A stretch of 22,760 nt of DNA from a virus: the IMG/VR virus record IMGVR_UViG_3300032322_000656, positions 1-22,760 of that record; one strand, written 5' to 3'. The notes beneath the pieces are model-generated. The model saw only the letters and a program-made list of their open reading frames with translations. It did no database searches and was not told the origin of the DNA. Below, one piece after another: positions 7,781 through 15,212 of this stretch (position 1 is its first letter; every line of letters starts with the position of its first letter). A program made the position numbers and the translations under genes.

Positions 7781-8199
7781 CCATCGAAGGCCGGATCGCC
7801 ATCGACGTTGGGTTTACCGACACGCACACCACGGAAGGCGTGAGTGCCGTGCAGCGGATCACGTTGACGGAGACGGACTCGTATACCAGCGGCAAGGTGG
7901 CTGTGCTCACCGGGACCATCACGACTGCAGGGACAACGTTTGGCTCGGCCACTGGCTACAGGGACGCATCTGGCGATACCGTCACGTTTACTGAAATCGA
8001 CCGCGTGGCCTTTAAGGCCAGCCAAGATTCAACATTAAGCGACGACGCTGGCTTTTCAAAGATTCGTTGCCGCACTGGGCGAGTCGCAGTAGGAGAACTT
8101 CGCGTTGGCGGCGGGGAGGTTCTGACTCTTGCGCGAACGTCGGCACTCACTTGGACGGCCGGCACCGCCTCATACACGCTCGTCATCTACGGCACTTAG
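7777..8199 (+). CDS. Small beta-rich virion protein of unknown function
   Basis: This protein has 140 residues from ATG 7777, which overlaps the connector stop as ATGA; a longer open frame from 7483 is connector shadow. The product is Thr/Ser/Gly-rich with regular beta strands (RIAIDVGFTDTHTT; VSAVQRITLTETDSY) and ends with VLTLARTSALTWTAGTASYTLV. No enzyme motif, membrane segment or coiled coil is visible. Its position between connector and head-tail joining protein suggests a virion component. The final third resembles in layout the end of the 13297-13692 product (basic residue, Leu-rich strand, small residues, 'Y.LV' finish), so the two may share a fold. That resemblance is by eye only. 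Confidence 0.6.
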   Translation: MTIEGRIAIDVGFTDTHTTEGVSAVQRITLTETDSYTSGKVAVLTGTITTAGTTFGSATGYRDASGDTVTFTEIDRVAFKASQDSTLSDDAGFSKIRCRTGRVAVGELRVGGGEVLTLARTSALTWTAGTASYTLVIYGT

Positions 8200-8202
8200 C
8201 CC

Positions 8203-8523
8203 ATGCTTCGCTCTGGCACCATGGACCGCCTTGCCGTGTTCCAGACTCCAGCCGAGTCTGCCAACGCTATCGGCGAGCCGATTCTGACGTGGAGCGACTT
8301 CGCTACGCGGTGGGTGGCCATCCTGCCGCTGAGCGGCAACGAGCAGATCACAGCTCTGGCGGCCGAAGGCAGCATCACGCACCGCATCCGGCTTCGGTAC
8401 ACGTCGGGTCTCAAGCCGAAGATGCGTTTTACCTGCGAAGGCCGCACGTTCGAGATCATGTCTGTGGTTGAGCGTGGACGCCGCGAAGAGCATGAACTGA
8501 TGGCGTCGGAGGTTGTCGACTGA
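8203..8523 (+). CDS. Head-tail joining protein (head closure, SPP1 gp16-like)
   Basis: This 106-residue protein matches the Phage_H_T_join family: a short N-terminus (SGTMDRLAVFQ), a central 'TRWVAILPLSGNEQITA' segment, 'ITHRIRLRYTSGLKPKMRF' and a terminal 'FEIMSVVERGRREEHELMASE'. The pattern 'W..i.p.sG.E ... h.i.iRy..gi....r......r.f.I..v.....r...l...' is characteristic. It likely acts as the stopper that closes the head channel and receives the tail. ATG 8203 is 3 nt after the previous stop; ATG 8221 (MDRLAVF) is an alternative start. It shares its stop with the next ATG (TGATG). Confidence 0.88.
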   Translation: MLRSGTMDRLAVFQTPAESANAIGEPILTWSDFATRWVAILPLSGNEQITALAAEGSITHRIRLRYTSGLKPKMRFTCEGRTFEIMSVVERGRREEHELMASEVVD

Positions 8524-9119
8524 TGGCGAAGTTTGCAACCAGCGTCGATGGCGTCGAAGAGATCCTGCGTGGATTCACGCGGCTCTCTAAGGGCGTGCAG
8601 CGGAAGTACCTAGGCAGCAGCGTCCGCGAGGTGGTGAAGGCCGCGGTGCCGGAAGTGAAGGCGTTGACGCCAAAGGGGCCGACCGGGAATCTTCGCCGCT
8701 CGGTGGGGCTCAAGCTGGAGAAAAAGAAGACCACCACGGCGGTGGGAATCGTGGGCTATCGCAGCAACAGCAAGGCCAACCGCAAGAATACGGAGCTCGG
8801 CTTTCACGCCTTCTGGACAGAGCAGGGCACGAAGGACCGCTACCCCAAGAGCGGCACGGCCCTCAAGATTCCGATGAAATACGCCCGGAAGTACGACTAC
8901 CTCAAGGGCAAGGCGTCGCTGATTGGCGGCGACGACAGCGGGGCGGTCCTGTTTCGCAGCGTCCGCGGCTACACCGGCAGCGGCAAGTTCCAGCGGTGGG
9001 CCGAGCAGAATCTGCCCCGCATGAAAGAGCAGTTGGTTGGCAAGCTCGAAGCCAACCTCTCCAAGGCGATTGCCGAGGAAGAGCGTCGAATCATCCGCCG
9101 GAAGTACGGGAAGAAGTGA
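8523..9119 (+). CDS. HK97 gp10-like tail completion protein
   Basis: This 198-residue protein has the features of HK97 gp10-family neck/tail completion proteins. These are an N-terminal 'VDGVEEILRGFTRLSKGVQRK' helix, then VVKAAVPEVKALTPKGPTGNLRRSVG (about residues 38-63, with the family 'tp.kTG.Lr.si' motif), then 'GFHAFWTEQGTK' (the family 'a..vEfGt' turn). The C-terminal half is basic and helical (QNLPRMKEQLVGKLEANLSKAIAEEERRI). Neighbours on both sides are head closure and tail terminator proteins, in the canonical order. The start is coupled to the previous stop by TGATG. Confidence 0.85.
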   Translation: MAKFATSVDGVEEILRGFTRLSKGVQRKYLGSSVREVVKAAVPEVKALTPKGPTGNLRRSVGLKLEKKKTTTAVGIVGYRSNSKANRKNTELGFHAFWTEQGTKDRYPKSGTALKIPMKYARKYDYLKGKASLIGGDDSGAVLFRSVRGYTGSGKFQRWAEQNLPRMKEQLVGKLEANLSKAIAEEERRIIRRKYGKK

Positions 9120-9532
9120 TGCCAGCCGTCACCTACATCGACGAGACGGTGCGGCAGGTCATCGCGGCCGATGCCGAGATTGCGTCCATCGTGGGCTTGC
9201 GAATCTTCTCGACGCAGGCACCGCAGGGCACGGATCTGCCGTGCATTGTCTACGCCCAGGACAACGCCAGCCGCGGACCGTTTATGCACATGACGGGCAT
9301 GACGGGAATCACCCGCGTGACGTACCAGATTTCGTGCCTCGGCATCTCGCTCATGGACGTGCGAAACCTCTCTAGGGCGGTGCGACGAGTCCTACAATAC
9401 AAGAGAACTGCGGCCATCCGGCTGGCTGTCGTGAAGAGCGACGACGACACCACGGAACCGCAGGGCGGCGGCGAGCAGCTGCCGATATACCGCACTGATT
9501 TGTCTGTAGAGATCACGTACCAGGAGCCGTAA
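9119..9532 (+). CDS. Tail terminator protein (DUF3168-like)
   Basis: This protein has 137 residues from ATG 9119, which overlaps the previous stop (TGATG); an upstream in-frame open stretch from 8996 is shadow. The sequence fits tail terminators of the DUF3168/gpU-like group: an N-terminal helix 'ETVRQVIAADAEIASIVGLRIF', then 'QAPQGTDLPCIVYAQDN', the strand 'TRVTYQISCLGISLMDVRNLSRAVRRVL' and a final 'LPIYRTDLSVEITYQEP'. It should cap the growing tail tube and join it to the head. It lies one gene before the tail tube gene, as expected. Confidence 0.84.
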   Translation: MPAVTYIDETVRQVIAADAEIASIVGLRIFSTQAPQGTDLPCIVYAQDNASRGPFMHMTGMTGITRVTYQISCLGISLMDVRNLSRAVRRVLQYKRTAAIRLAVVKSDDDTTEPQGGGEQLPIYRTDLSVEITYQEP

Positions 9533-9535
9533 CAG

Positions 9536-9931
9536 ATGGCCAATGATATTGGGCAGGGAACGTTCGTTGGTTTCGGCACCGCGCTTCACACCGCGACGGG
9601 CTACAAGATCACTGGCGTCAACCACAGCGGCGTGAGCCGGGCCGTGGCAGACGCCACCCACATGCTCAGTTCCGCGAAGGAGTTCGTGGCTTCGGCCATC
9701 TACGACCCTGGCGAGCTCTCGGTGGAGGTGCTCTTCGATCCTGCCGTCAAGCCGACTGCCGACCTGGCGAACGTCGCCACCAATCAGGTGGTGAGCGTGT
9801 ATTGGGCCAGCGGTGGCACCACGACAACCCTGTGGAGTGCCTTCGGCTACGCCACGGGCTTTGAGGCTTCGGCCGCAATGGAAGACATGAACAGCGGCAC
9901 GCTCACGATCAAGCTGAGCGGCACGCTGTAA
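9536..9931 (+). CDS. Major tail tube protein
   Basis: The 131-residue protein polymerises into the tail tube. It starts with GQGTFVGFGTALHTATGYKITGVNHSGVSR, then 'VADATHM', 'DPGELSVEVLFDPA', and ends 'EASAAMEDMNSGTLTIKLSGTL'. The 'D.T.m......e....i.dpGe.s.ev.fdp' pattern and the C-terminal 'tlk.sG' strand are typical of short siphophage tube proteins. An AGGAG lies 10-14 nt ahead of the ATG. It comes directly after the terminator and before the assembly chaperones and tape measure, which fixes the assignment by context as well. Confidence 0.9.
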   Translation: MANDIGQGTFVGFGTALHTATGYKITGVNHSGVSRAVADATHMLSSAKEFVASAIYDPGELSVEVLFDPAVKPTADLANVATNQVVSVYWASGGTTTTLWSAFGYATGFEASAAMEDMNSGTLTIKLSGTL

Positions 9932-9949
9932 TAGAGACAGGAGGCGCGG

Positions 9950-10303
9950 ATGGCTCTGACTCGTGACCAGATCAAGGCCAAGCGTGGCGTACGCCAGCGT
10001 GTAGCCGTCGAGGTGGCAGAACTCGGCACCGTCTACGTGGCCAAGTTCTCTGCCAAGGATCGCGACCGCTTCGAGCAGATCGTGACCGGCGGCAAGGTTG
10101 GCGGCAACGTCAACTTGGAAAACGTCCGAGCGCGGTTTGTCACGCTCGTCTGCGTCAACGAAGACGGCACGCGGATGTTCGAGGACGCCGATTCCGAGTG
10201 GATTGGCGAGCTCGATACGGACATCGTGCAGGCCATCGTTGATGCCGGGTTCAAGCTCAACGGCATCGGCTCAAACGCAGTGGAGGAGGCGGCGGGAAAA
10301 TAG
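9950..10303 (+). CDS. Tail assembly chaperone, short form (gpG-like)
   Basis: This 117-residue protein starts at ATG 9950 behind AGGAGG. It is the helical chaperone that coats the tape measure protein before tube assembly. The body (LTRDQIKAKRGVRQRVAVEV, then 'YVAKFSAKDRDRFEQIV', then 'RARFVTLVCVNEDGTRMFEDAD', then 'IVQAIVDAGFKLNGIG') is typical of this class in short-tailed-operon siphophages. Its stop codon TAG (10301-10303) follows immediately after a canonical -1 slippery heptamer, so a fraction of ribosomes should read through into the downstream frame to make a longer protein. It lies between tail tube and tape measure. Confidence 0.88.
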   Translation: MALTRDQIKAKRGVRQRVAVEVAELGTVYVAKFSAKDRDRFEQIVTGGKVGGNVNLENVRARFVTLVCVNEDGTRMFEDADSEWIGELDTDIVQAIVDAGFKLNGIGSNAVEEAAGK

Positions 10304-10611
10304 AACGCTCGCCGGTTCTCGCGTTCCTCTATCGGCTGGGCCTCAAAATCGGTGAGTGGAACGTCGAGGGGCCTGGCGGGCTGGCCGAGGTGATGCCGGT
10401 CGATCAACTCTACGGCTGGATGGGCTACTACCTGCTTGAGCCGTGGGGCGACGAGTGGCTGAGGGATGCGGTGCAGATCGCCAACCAATACAACGCCAAC
10501 CGCAAGAAGAACTCGCCGGCCAAGAAGGCCGAAGACATCATGCCGGTGCCTAAGAGGGCACAAACGCCAGAACAAATCTTGAACGTGCTGCACGCGATAC
10601 CGCGGAAGTGA
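9950..10611 (+). CDS. Tail assembly chaperone, frameshifted long form (gpGT-like)
   Basis: A -1 frameshift at 10294-10300 would join the 117 residues of the short form to 103 more encoded by 10300-10611, giving about 220 residues. The downstream frame is open from the shift point and has no good independent start near its beginning: conserved sequence (LAFLYRLGLKIGEW, PVDQLYGWMGYYLLEPWGDEW) starts before the first possible GTG at 10390. The 'W...E.W...' motif and the Lys/Pro-rich C-terminus are typical of the T extension, which contacts the tail tube. This gene pair with a frameshift is a nearly universal feature of siphophages, so confidence is high although slippage was not measured. Confidence 0.87.
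10294..10326 (+). promoter_or_regulatory. Programmed -1 ribosomal frameshift signal
   Basis: GGGAAAA (10294-10300) sits in the frame G GGA AAA, exactly the X XXY YYZ form, directly before the TAG of the short chaperone. GAACGC (10303-10308) can pair with GCGTTC (10321-10326), a 6-bp stem with a 12-nt loop, as a possible stimulator. The 2-nt distance to the heptamer is shorter than usual, so the stem may not be the true stimulator. A purine-rich GGAGGAGG (10282-10289) just upstream resembles an internal Shine-Dalgarno, which is known to promote -1 shifting in bacteria. Confidence 0.88.
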
Positions 10612-10612
10612 C

Positions 10613-12364
10613 ATGGCCAACAACTTCGGCAGGGTTAACGTCAGCGTTACGGCCAGCACGGGCGGACTTACCGCGGGGCTCGCGTCTGCCGGAAAGCAGC
10701 TGAAGGGCTTTCAGCAGGCTGCGTCTTCGTCTGGCGACACGTTCGCGTCTTTGACTCAGGCCGGCGATGACGCGGGCGTTGTCTTTAGCGACGTGTCCGG
10801 TCTGTTCGGCACGTTCGGCTCGTCCATGCTTGCCATGGCGAAGAACGCCGGCATTGCCACGTTCGGCGTTCAAGTGCTGACGGCCGCGGTCAAGACGCTG
10901 CTGATTCCGCTGGCTGTGATTGGTGCCGTCACTGCACCGTTCCGGGCAATCGCGGACGCTGCCGGCAGGCTGGATGATGCGGGCAAATCTGCCGAGCGGC
11001 TTGGGCTGTCTATTGGCATCTTCCAGACGCTGTCGGCAGTGGCCGACGAGGTTGGCGTAAGCGTGTCGTCTGTATCGTCAATGCTGACGAAAATGCAGAT
11101 GGCCCTAGTGAATGCCGCCGACGGCGCCAAGCCTGCACTTAAAGCTTTCGAGACGCTTGGGCTCAATCTCAAGGCATTGCAGGGCATGTCGCCCGCCCAG
11201 CAGTTCCAGGCGATTGCCACCGCCATTATGGCGATTGACGATCCGGCCCAGCGGACGGCGTCGGCTATTGCCGTGTTCGGCAAGAATGCCGCGCAGGCCA
11301 TGGCGTTTATCAAGGCCGGTGCTGGCGGTGCAGTCGTCGAAATGGAAGAACTGCACCGTGTCTTCGGCGTGGACATCAGCGAAGAGCAGAGGCAGAGCAT
11401 CAATCAGATGAATGATGCTTTGAAGCGGCTTGCCATTCCGGTTACTGGGTTCATCAATCAACTGACTGCTGGCATTTCAAACGCAATCGCCACTGCGTCA
11501 ACCATTGTGCTTCGGTTCTTAAAGAAGAACGCCGACGGGTGGAGCCTTGCTGACACGATGGCCAAGGGCTTTACGGCCACTCTTCGGTTTATGTCTGCCG
11601 GTGTTACCACAATCTACGGCGGGTTCCAGATTCTTTGGGGGACTCTTGCGACCGGCGAGGCCATGCTGCAGAAGCACCTTGTTGGGCCGATGTTCCGTTT
11701 TCTTGCTGATTGGTCTGACGCGATTGGGACTTTCGTTGAGACGCTTGAGAACGGCTTCCGCCAGATGTTTCAGGTGCTCACCACGCCGCATCAGCACATG
11801 ATGAGGCTATTGGCCGACGCGATGAACGCCATCGGGCAAGGTGCTATGGCCGAAAGGCTGCGTGGCACCGCCGACAAACTGGCCAATCTTGCGCAGGGTG
11901 ATTCTGGGGCCGGCAACGCAATAAGGAATCGAGAGGGCTGGGCTCGCGGGATGGCTCTGCAGGCAGAGCTTGGTGCCGTGAAGCTTTTCCAGGAGGCCGC
12001 CAAGGCGCTGGACAACGGCCTTGAAAACATCGGCAACCCGTTTAAGGCGTGGGATGAAACGATGTTGGAGTTGATGAACAAGGCAAAGGACGAGGCGGCG
12101 AAGATCAAGAAGGCGCTGGAAGACGGCGGCGAAAAGGTCAAGGCGTCTGTTGCCGCTTCAAGCAAGGAACTCAAGGCCATCGTTGTTGGAACGTCCGAAG
12201 GCGAGGCGTTCCGCAACGCTCTTGCTCGCGGCGCAGATCCGCGGCTTGACGGCAAGGAAGACGCGAAGCGGGCCGCTGACGCTGGCGAGCGCACGGCCGA
12301 CGAGATTGAAGGGCTTCGGGAAGACCTTGCCATGAACTTCGGTCTTGCGGCCATCCAGGTGTAG
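10613..12364 (+). CDS. Tail tape measure protein
   Basis: The 583-residue protein sets tail length and is ejected with the DNA. It starts with a Ser/Gly/Ala-rich coil (ASTGGLTAGLASAGKQLKGFQQAASSSG), typical of tape measures. It has a hydrophobic stretch around residues 65-110 (NAGIATFGVQVLTAAVKTLLIPLAVIGAVTAP) and another near 285-300 (SNAIATASTIVLRFL). The C-terminal third is helical and rich in Ala, Lys and Glu. By the usual ~0.15 nm per residue it would specify a tail of about 85-90 nm, which is short for siphophages. It follows the chaperone by one base and is the largest gene of the tail module. Confidence 0.9.
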   Translation: MANNFGRVNVSVTASTGGLTAGLASAGKQLKGFQQAASSSGDTFASLTQAGDDAGVVFSDVSGLFGTFGSSMLAMAKNAGIATFGVQVLTAAVKTLLIPLAVIGAVTAPFRAIADAAGRLDDAGKSAERLGLSIGIFQTLSAVADEVGVSVSSVSSMLTKMQMALVNAADGAKPALKAFETLGLNLKALQGMSPAQQFQAIATAIMAIDDPAQRTASAIAVFGKNAAQAMAFIKAGAGGAVVEMEELHRVFGVDISEEQRQSINQMNDALKRLAIPVTGFINQLTAGISNAIATASTIVLRFLKKNADGWSLADTMAKGFTATLRFMSAGVTTIYGGFQILWGTLATGEAMLQKHLVGPMFRFLADWSDAIGTFVETLENGFRQMFQVLTTPHQHMMRLLADAMNAIGQGAMAERLRGTADKLANLAQGDSGAGNAIRNREGWARGMALQAELGAVKLFQEAAKALDNGLENIGNPFKAWDETMLELMNKAKDEAAKIKKALEDGGEKVKASVAASSKELKAIVVGTSEGEAFRNALARGADPRLDGKEDAKRAADAGERTADEIEGLREDLAMNFGLAAIQV

Positions 12365-12366
12365 CC

Positions 12367-13287
12367 ATGGGAATCCTTGACGTTCGGCGCATCCGCAAAG
12401 TTGCTCTCACGGAGACGCGATCCGCAACTGGCGTGCGTTCGTACGCCGGCAGCGAAGAATTGCTCGTCATCTTGGATGACCCACTGACGACGTTTGAGGA
12501 GATTGCCAACTCGACGGCCGCCTGGCCCAACATAGGCGGCGTCATTCCGCAACTGGGGTCGGCGATTCTCTATTCCGGCACGCTGCTCAACGTCACGTCA
12601 CGGAAGTTCTCGTACCCAGACGAGGACAACGACCGCATCATCGGGCTGACGGTCAACTACGAAAGCCGCGAGCAGGAAGACGAGGACAACGAAGAGCCCA
12701 AGCCACCAGACTCATTCTTGAATATGTCGGTGAGCTCGGTTGTCTCTACGATTCCGGCCCGAGGGTGGTTTGCCAGGGACGAGGTGCCGCAGTTCAGTAG
12801 CAGCGAGGAAGGCAAGCCGGCACTGAACTCCGCGGACGATCCCGTTGACGGGCTTACGGAAGAAGTGTCGATGGTGAAGTTCTCCTACACCAACACCATC
12901 TGCTCTGACCCAAACTTTTCGGCACTCATTGCCTACGCCAACACCGTCAACGACGGCTCATTTCTTGGCGGCGAAGACTACACGGTGAAGTGCAATGGCT
13001 ACTCCGCTGAGTACGACCAGAAGAACGGCATCTGGAGCGTCAGCGTTGAGTTTCTCTACAACCCAAAGGGCTGGCACATCTTGTACTACGACGTTGGATT
13101 CAACGAACTTCCTAACGTGTTTGAGCGTGCCGCAATCGTTGACAAGGCCGGGAATCCAGTCTCCAAGCCGGTTGCGCTCAATCTGGACGGCACCGCCAAG
13201 GACGTAGGCGAAGAGCCCGGCACGCGAAAGCTCTTCCCGTACAAGGTTGCCGACTTCCGGGACTTGTTCTCCAACTGCCGCATCTAG
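12367..13287 (+). CDS. Putative distal tail or baseplate protein
   Basis: This 306-residue protein follows the tape measure by 2 nt, the place normally held by a distal tail (Dit) or hub protein. It has two beta-rich halves (for example 'SYAGSEELLVILDDP', 'IGLTVNYESRE', then 'GGEDYTVKCNGYSAEYDQ', 'WSVSVEFLYNPKGWHILYYDVGF') joined by an acidic linker (EQEDEDNEEPKPPDS, about residues 100-115). The end (TRKLFPYKVADFRDLFSNCRI) is not repetitive. No lytic or receptor-binding motif is visible, and I do not recognise a named family. The assignment rests on position and beta content. It may instead combine Dit and hub roles, since no separate large tail-tip protein follows. Confidence 0.6.
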   Translation: MGILDVRRIRKVALTETRSATGVRSYAGSEELLVILDDPLTTFEEIANSTAAWPNIGGVIPQLGSAILYSGTLLNVTSRKFSYPDEDNDRIIGLTVNYESREQEDEDNEEPKPPDSFLNMSVSSVVSTIPARGWFARDEVPQFSSSEEGKPALNSADDPVDGLTEEVSMVKFSYTNTICSDPNFSALIAYANTVNDGSFLGGEDYTVKCNGYSAEYDQKNGIWSVSVEFLYNPKGWHILYYDVGFNELPNVFERAAIVDKAGNPVSKPVALNLDGTAKDVGEEPGTRKLFPYKVADFRDLFSNCRI

Positions 13288-13296
13288 GAGCCGACG

Positions 13297-13692
13297 ATGG
13301 CCAATGAGATTTCCGCTTCGCTGAGCCTGTCCGTGTCCAACGGGGCGTATGACGACCGCTTCTCTGCCAACAACGTCAAGGCCGACCAATCCGCCCAGTT
13401 GGGTGCCGCCGGCGTTGTCACTGTCGGCACCGCCGTGCAGACGCTGTCCATCGCCCCGGTTACTTCCGCCGGCTACGCCGCGTTTCGCAACCTCAACACG
13501 CAAACGAGCGGCACGCACTTCATCTCCGTGGGTGCCTACGTCGGCACGAACCTCCACGAGTTCTGCCGTCTCGAGCGTAACGCCGCGGCAGTGGTGCCGC
13601 TTGCCCCGTCGATCACAATCGGGCTCTCTGCCACGACGAGCACTGCCTACACCCAGGCGGCTCGGCTCCAGTACCTCGTTCTCTCCCGCTAA
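13297..13692 (+). CDS. Small beta-rich tail-region protein
   Basis: This 131-residue protein starts with a clear AGGAG ahead of ATG 13297. The product is Ser/Thr/Ala-rich with regular strands (SASLSLSVSNGAYDD; GYAAFRNLNTQTSGTHFISV; AYVGTNLHEFCRLERN) and ends with 'ARLQYLVLSR'. The pattern 'GyA.FRNL ... is.G..vg..f.rL......v.pL ... A...QY.vL' is one I associate with small phage virion proteins of unknown role. There is a single Cys and no membrane segment. It is coupled to the next gene by TAATG. A tail-tip or fibre-associated role is inferred from position. Confidence 0.6.
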   Translation: MANEISASLSLSVSNGAYDDRFSANNVKADQSAQLGAAGVVTVGTAVQTLSIAPVTSAGYAAFRNLNTQTSGTHFISVGAYVGTNLHEFCRLERNAAAVVPLAPSITIGLSATTSTAYTQAARLQYLVLSR

Positions 13693-14207
13693 TGGCCAAC
13701 GCCTACGGCTTCTCAGCAGACGATGCGAAGCGAATCGGCCGCGCCGTCCGCGTAGTCGAGCGGCTACCGCCACAACTGCAGAACACCGGGCCGGCGACGC
13801 CGGAAGTCTCGCGTGGCGTGCGGCTGCTCCTGGCGAAGCACGAGAGCTCCAACGGCTGGGCCGTCAATGCGTCGGCCGTGGTGACGATCCACAACGGGAC
13901 GCCTGGCACGCTGGCGAGTGCGTCCACCATCGTGGCGTACAACCAGTTTCTGACAATACCGAGCGGCACGGCGTGTACGACGAGGTGGGTGGCGTTGGGG
14001 CATAACGGGTTCGGGTGGTACGCCGTGGCACGGGAGCCGGCGTGTACCAGCACATGCTCAATGAGCGTGGCTGGCATCGACTTCTCTGCTGTCACAAGTT
14101 TTGACGCAACGAAGGTTCAGATTCTTGGGCACGACGGCGGAACGTCAACCACCGTCTGCGCGTCTCTTCGCTGGTACGACATCACCACCTGTTCGACAGC
14201 AGCATGA
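13692..14207 (+). CDS. Putative minor tail protein
   Basis: This 171-residue protein begins at a TAATG junction and ends with an ATGA junction. The N-terminal ~45 residues (SADDAKRIGRAVRVVERLPPQL) are helical, and the rest is beta-rich (WAVNASAVVTIHNGTPGTL; TTRWVALGHNGFGWYAVARE). Five cysteines fall in the second half, clustered as C.STC and near the C-terminus, suggesting disulphides or metal binding in a virion-exposed protein. The helical N-terminus plus beta C-terminus is a frequent layout in tail-tip adhesin or fibre-anchor proteins, but no family is recognised. Neighbours are other small tail candidates. Confidence 0.58.
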   Translation: MANAYGFSADDAKRIGRAVRVVERLPPQLQNTGPATPEVSRGVRLLLAKHESSNGWAVNASAVVTIHNGTPGTLASASTIVAYNQFLTIPSGTACTTRWVALGHNGFGWYAVAREPACTSTCSMSVAGIDFSAVTSFDATKVQILGHDGGTSTTVCASLRWYDITTCSTAA

Positions 14208-14602
14208 CGCTCATTGCATGGCTCTCGGGGCCGGTGTTCAGAAACGGGGCCGTTGGCGTCGAGTCGTCCTGCTGCTGCTCGCAGAATGGCGCGTGCTGCG
14301 CACCGGACGGTTCCTGCACAATCACCACGGCAGTTGGCTGCCAGTGCTCAATCGGGCGGTGCTGCGGCCCGGACACCGTGACGATCCGAAACGGAACGGA
14401 AACGTACCGCAGGTATAGGGCGGAGAGCCGCCAAGCGTGTATTGACCGCGGCGGAACATGGCGGTGCGGGTCGTTTGGCCCGCTGTCAGTCGAAGGTTAT
14501 TCAGGCGATCCGCTCTGCGAAAACAACGCTGGCACGTCTGAGTCAGTGTTTCAAGGCGATGGCACCGTTTGCAGTCCCAACCCCTGCAACCCGTTCCCAT
14601 GA
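14204..14602 (+). CDS. Cysteine-rich tail-region protein
   Basis: This 132-residue protein carries 15 cysteines, by far the highest density in the window. They cluster in the first half: SSCCCSQ, GACCAPDGSC, GCQC, GRCCG. A second part has ACIDRGGTWRCGSF (around residues 78-92) and three single cysteines to the end. The 'GACC..DGSC..TT...C' and 'C...GGTW.' units resemble short cysteine motifs that I associate with Planctomycetota proteins; this is from memory and not checked. There is no clear signal peptide, although the N-terminus (MTLIAWLSGPVF) is hydrophobic. ATGA overlaps on both sides argue that it is a genuine operon member. Likely a disulphide-stabilised or metal-binding virion surface protein. 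Confidence 0.7.
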   Translation: MTLIAWLSGPVFRNGAVGVESSCCCSQNGACCAPDGSCTITTAVGCQCSIGRCCGPDTVTIRNGTETYRRYRAESRQACIDRGGTWRCGSFGPLSVEGYSGDPLCENNAGTSESVFQGDGTVCSPNPCNPFP

Positions 14603-14889
14603 TTACCGGCCCGCGTGTCATGTTTGAGGCTCGCTGCAATGAGCGTGGCTACACGCTCAATCAAGTTCGTGCGTGCATCGTCAGCGAAGACGGCGACACG
14701 ATCACCGTGGACGAGACGCACAAGGCGTACCCTTGGCCCAAGCCCGGCCTAGGCGACATGGTGGCCGCCGGGCTCTCCGCCATCGGCATCACCAAGGAGC
14801 GAGTCTCTGCCGCTGTGGGCGGTGACTGCGGGTGTGCCAAGCGACAGGAAGCCTTGAACGCCCTGGGCCGCAAGGTCGGCATTGGTTGA
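14599..14889 (+). CDS. Small tail-region protein with CxC and basic C-terminus
   Basis: This protein has 96 residues from ATG 14599, which overlaps the previous stop (ATGA); the longer frame from 14569 adds ten residues inside the cysteine-rich gene and is less likely. The N-terminal half (MFEARCNERGYTLNQVRACIVSEDGDTITVD) may be a small folded domain, followed by 'HKAYPWPKPGLGDMVAAGLSAIGI'. The end 'GDCGCAKRQEALNALGRK' has a CxCxxRQ..LN motif that I have seen at the C-terminus of small phage proteins located between tail and lysis genes. The function is unknown. Four cysteines are present in total. Confidence 0.62.
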   Translation: MITGPRVMFEARCNERGYTLNQVRACIVSEDGDTITVDETHKAYPWPKPGLGDMVAAGLSAIGITKERVSAAVGGDCGCAKRQEALNALGRKVGIG

Positions 14890-14909
14890 CTCGCCCGCTA
14901 CGGTGAGCA

Positions 14910-15212
14910 GTGAAAGGGCGAGCCGTGGCAGACGATCACCACGTCACGATTGACGGCAAGCGTTGGCTGTTGCGTTTCACCAAGCTGAAGGGTGACGCCG
15001 CTGGCTGGACGTTCTTTGACAACGCGAGCAAGCCCCGCATCCTGATTGACGAAAAGCTCCGTGGCGGGGCGCGGCTCGAGACGATCCTGCACGAGCTGCT
15101 CCACGCGAGTCTCGGGCCAAACATCAGCGAAGAGGCGATTACCGAGGCCGCGAAGGTGCAGCGGCGGGTGTTGACGATGCTCGGCTACAAGGAGGTGCCA
15201 GATGGCGGGTGA
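14910..15212 (+). CDS. Small zincin-like protein (HExxH)
   Basis: This 100-residue protein has the metalloprotease signature HELLH (61-65, in ETILHELLHASLG), followed by a Glu-rich helix (NISEEAITEAAKVQRRV) that could supply the third zinc ligand (E75, E76 or E79). The N-terminal part (VTIDGKRWLLRFTKLKGDAAGWTFFD) is a small beta sheet, and 'KPRILIDEKLRGGARLET' leads into the helix, the compact layout of a minigluzincin. It may cleave a phage or host protein; an inactive structural role cannot be excluded. The start is either GTG 14910 or GTG 14925, with no decisive ribosome site. The next gene starts 11 nt before its end. Confidence 0.72.
   Translation: MKGRAVADDHHVTIDGKRWLLRFTKLKGDAAGWTFFDNASKPRILIDEKLRGGARLETILHELLHASLGPNISEEAITEAAKVQRRVLTMLGYKEVPDGG

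Noticed and set aside
13297-14602. Possible diversity-generating retroelement target in the small tail genes
   Set aside because: No reverse transcriptase gene and no template/variable repeat pair could be seen in the window.
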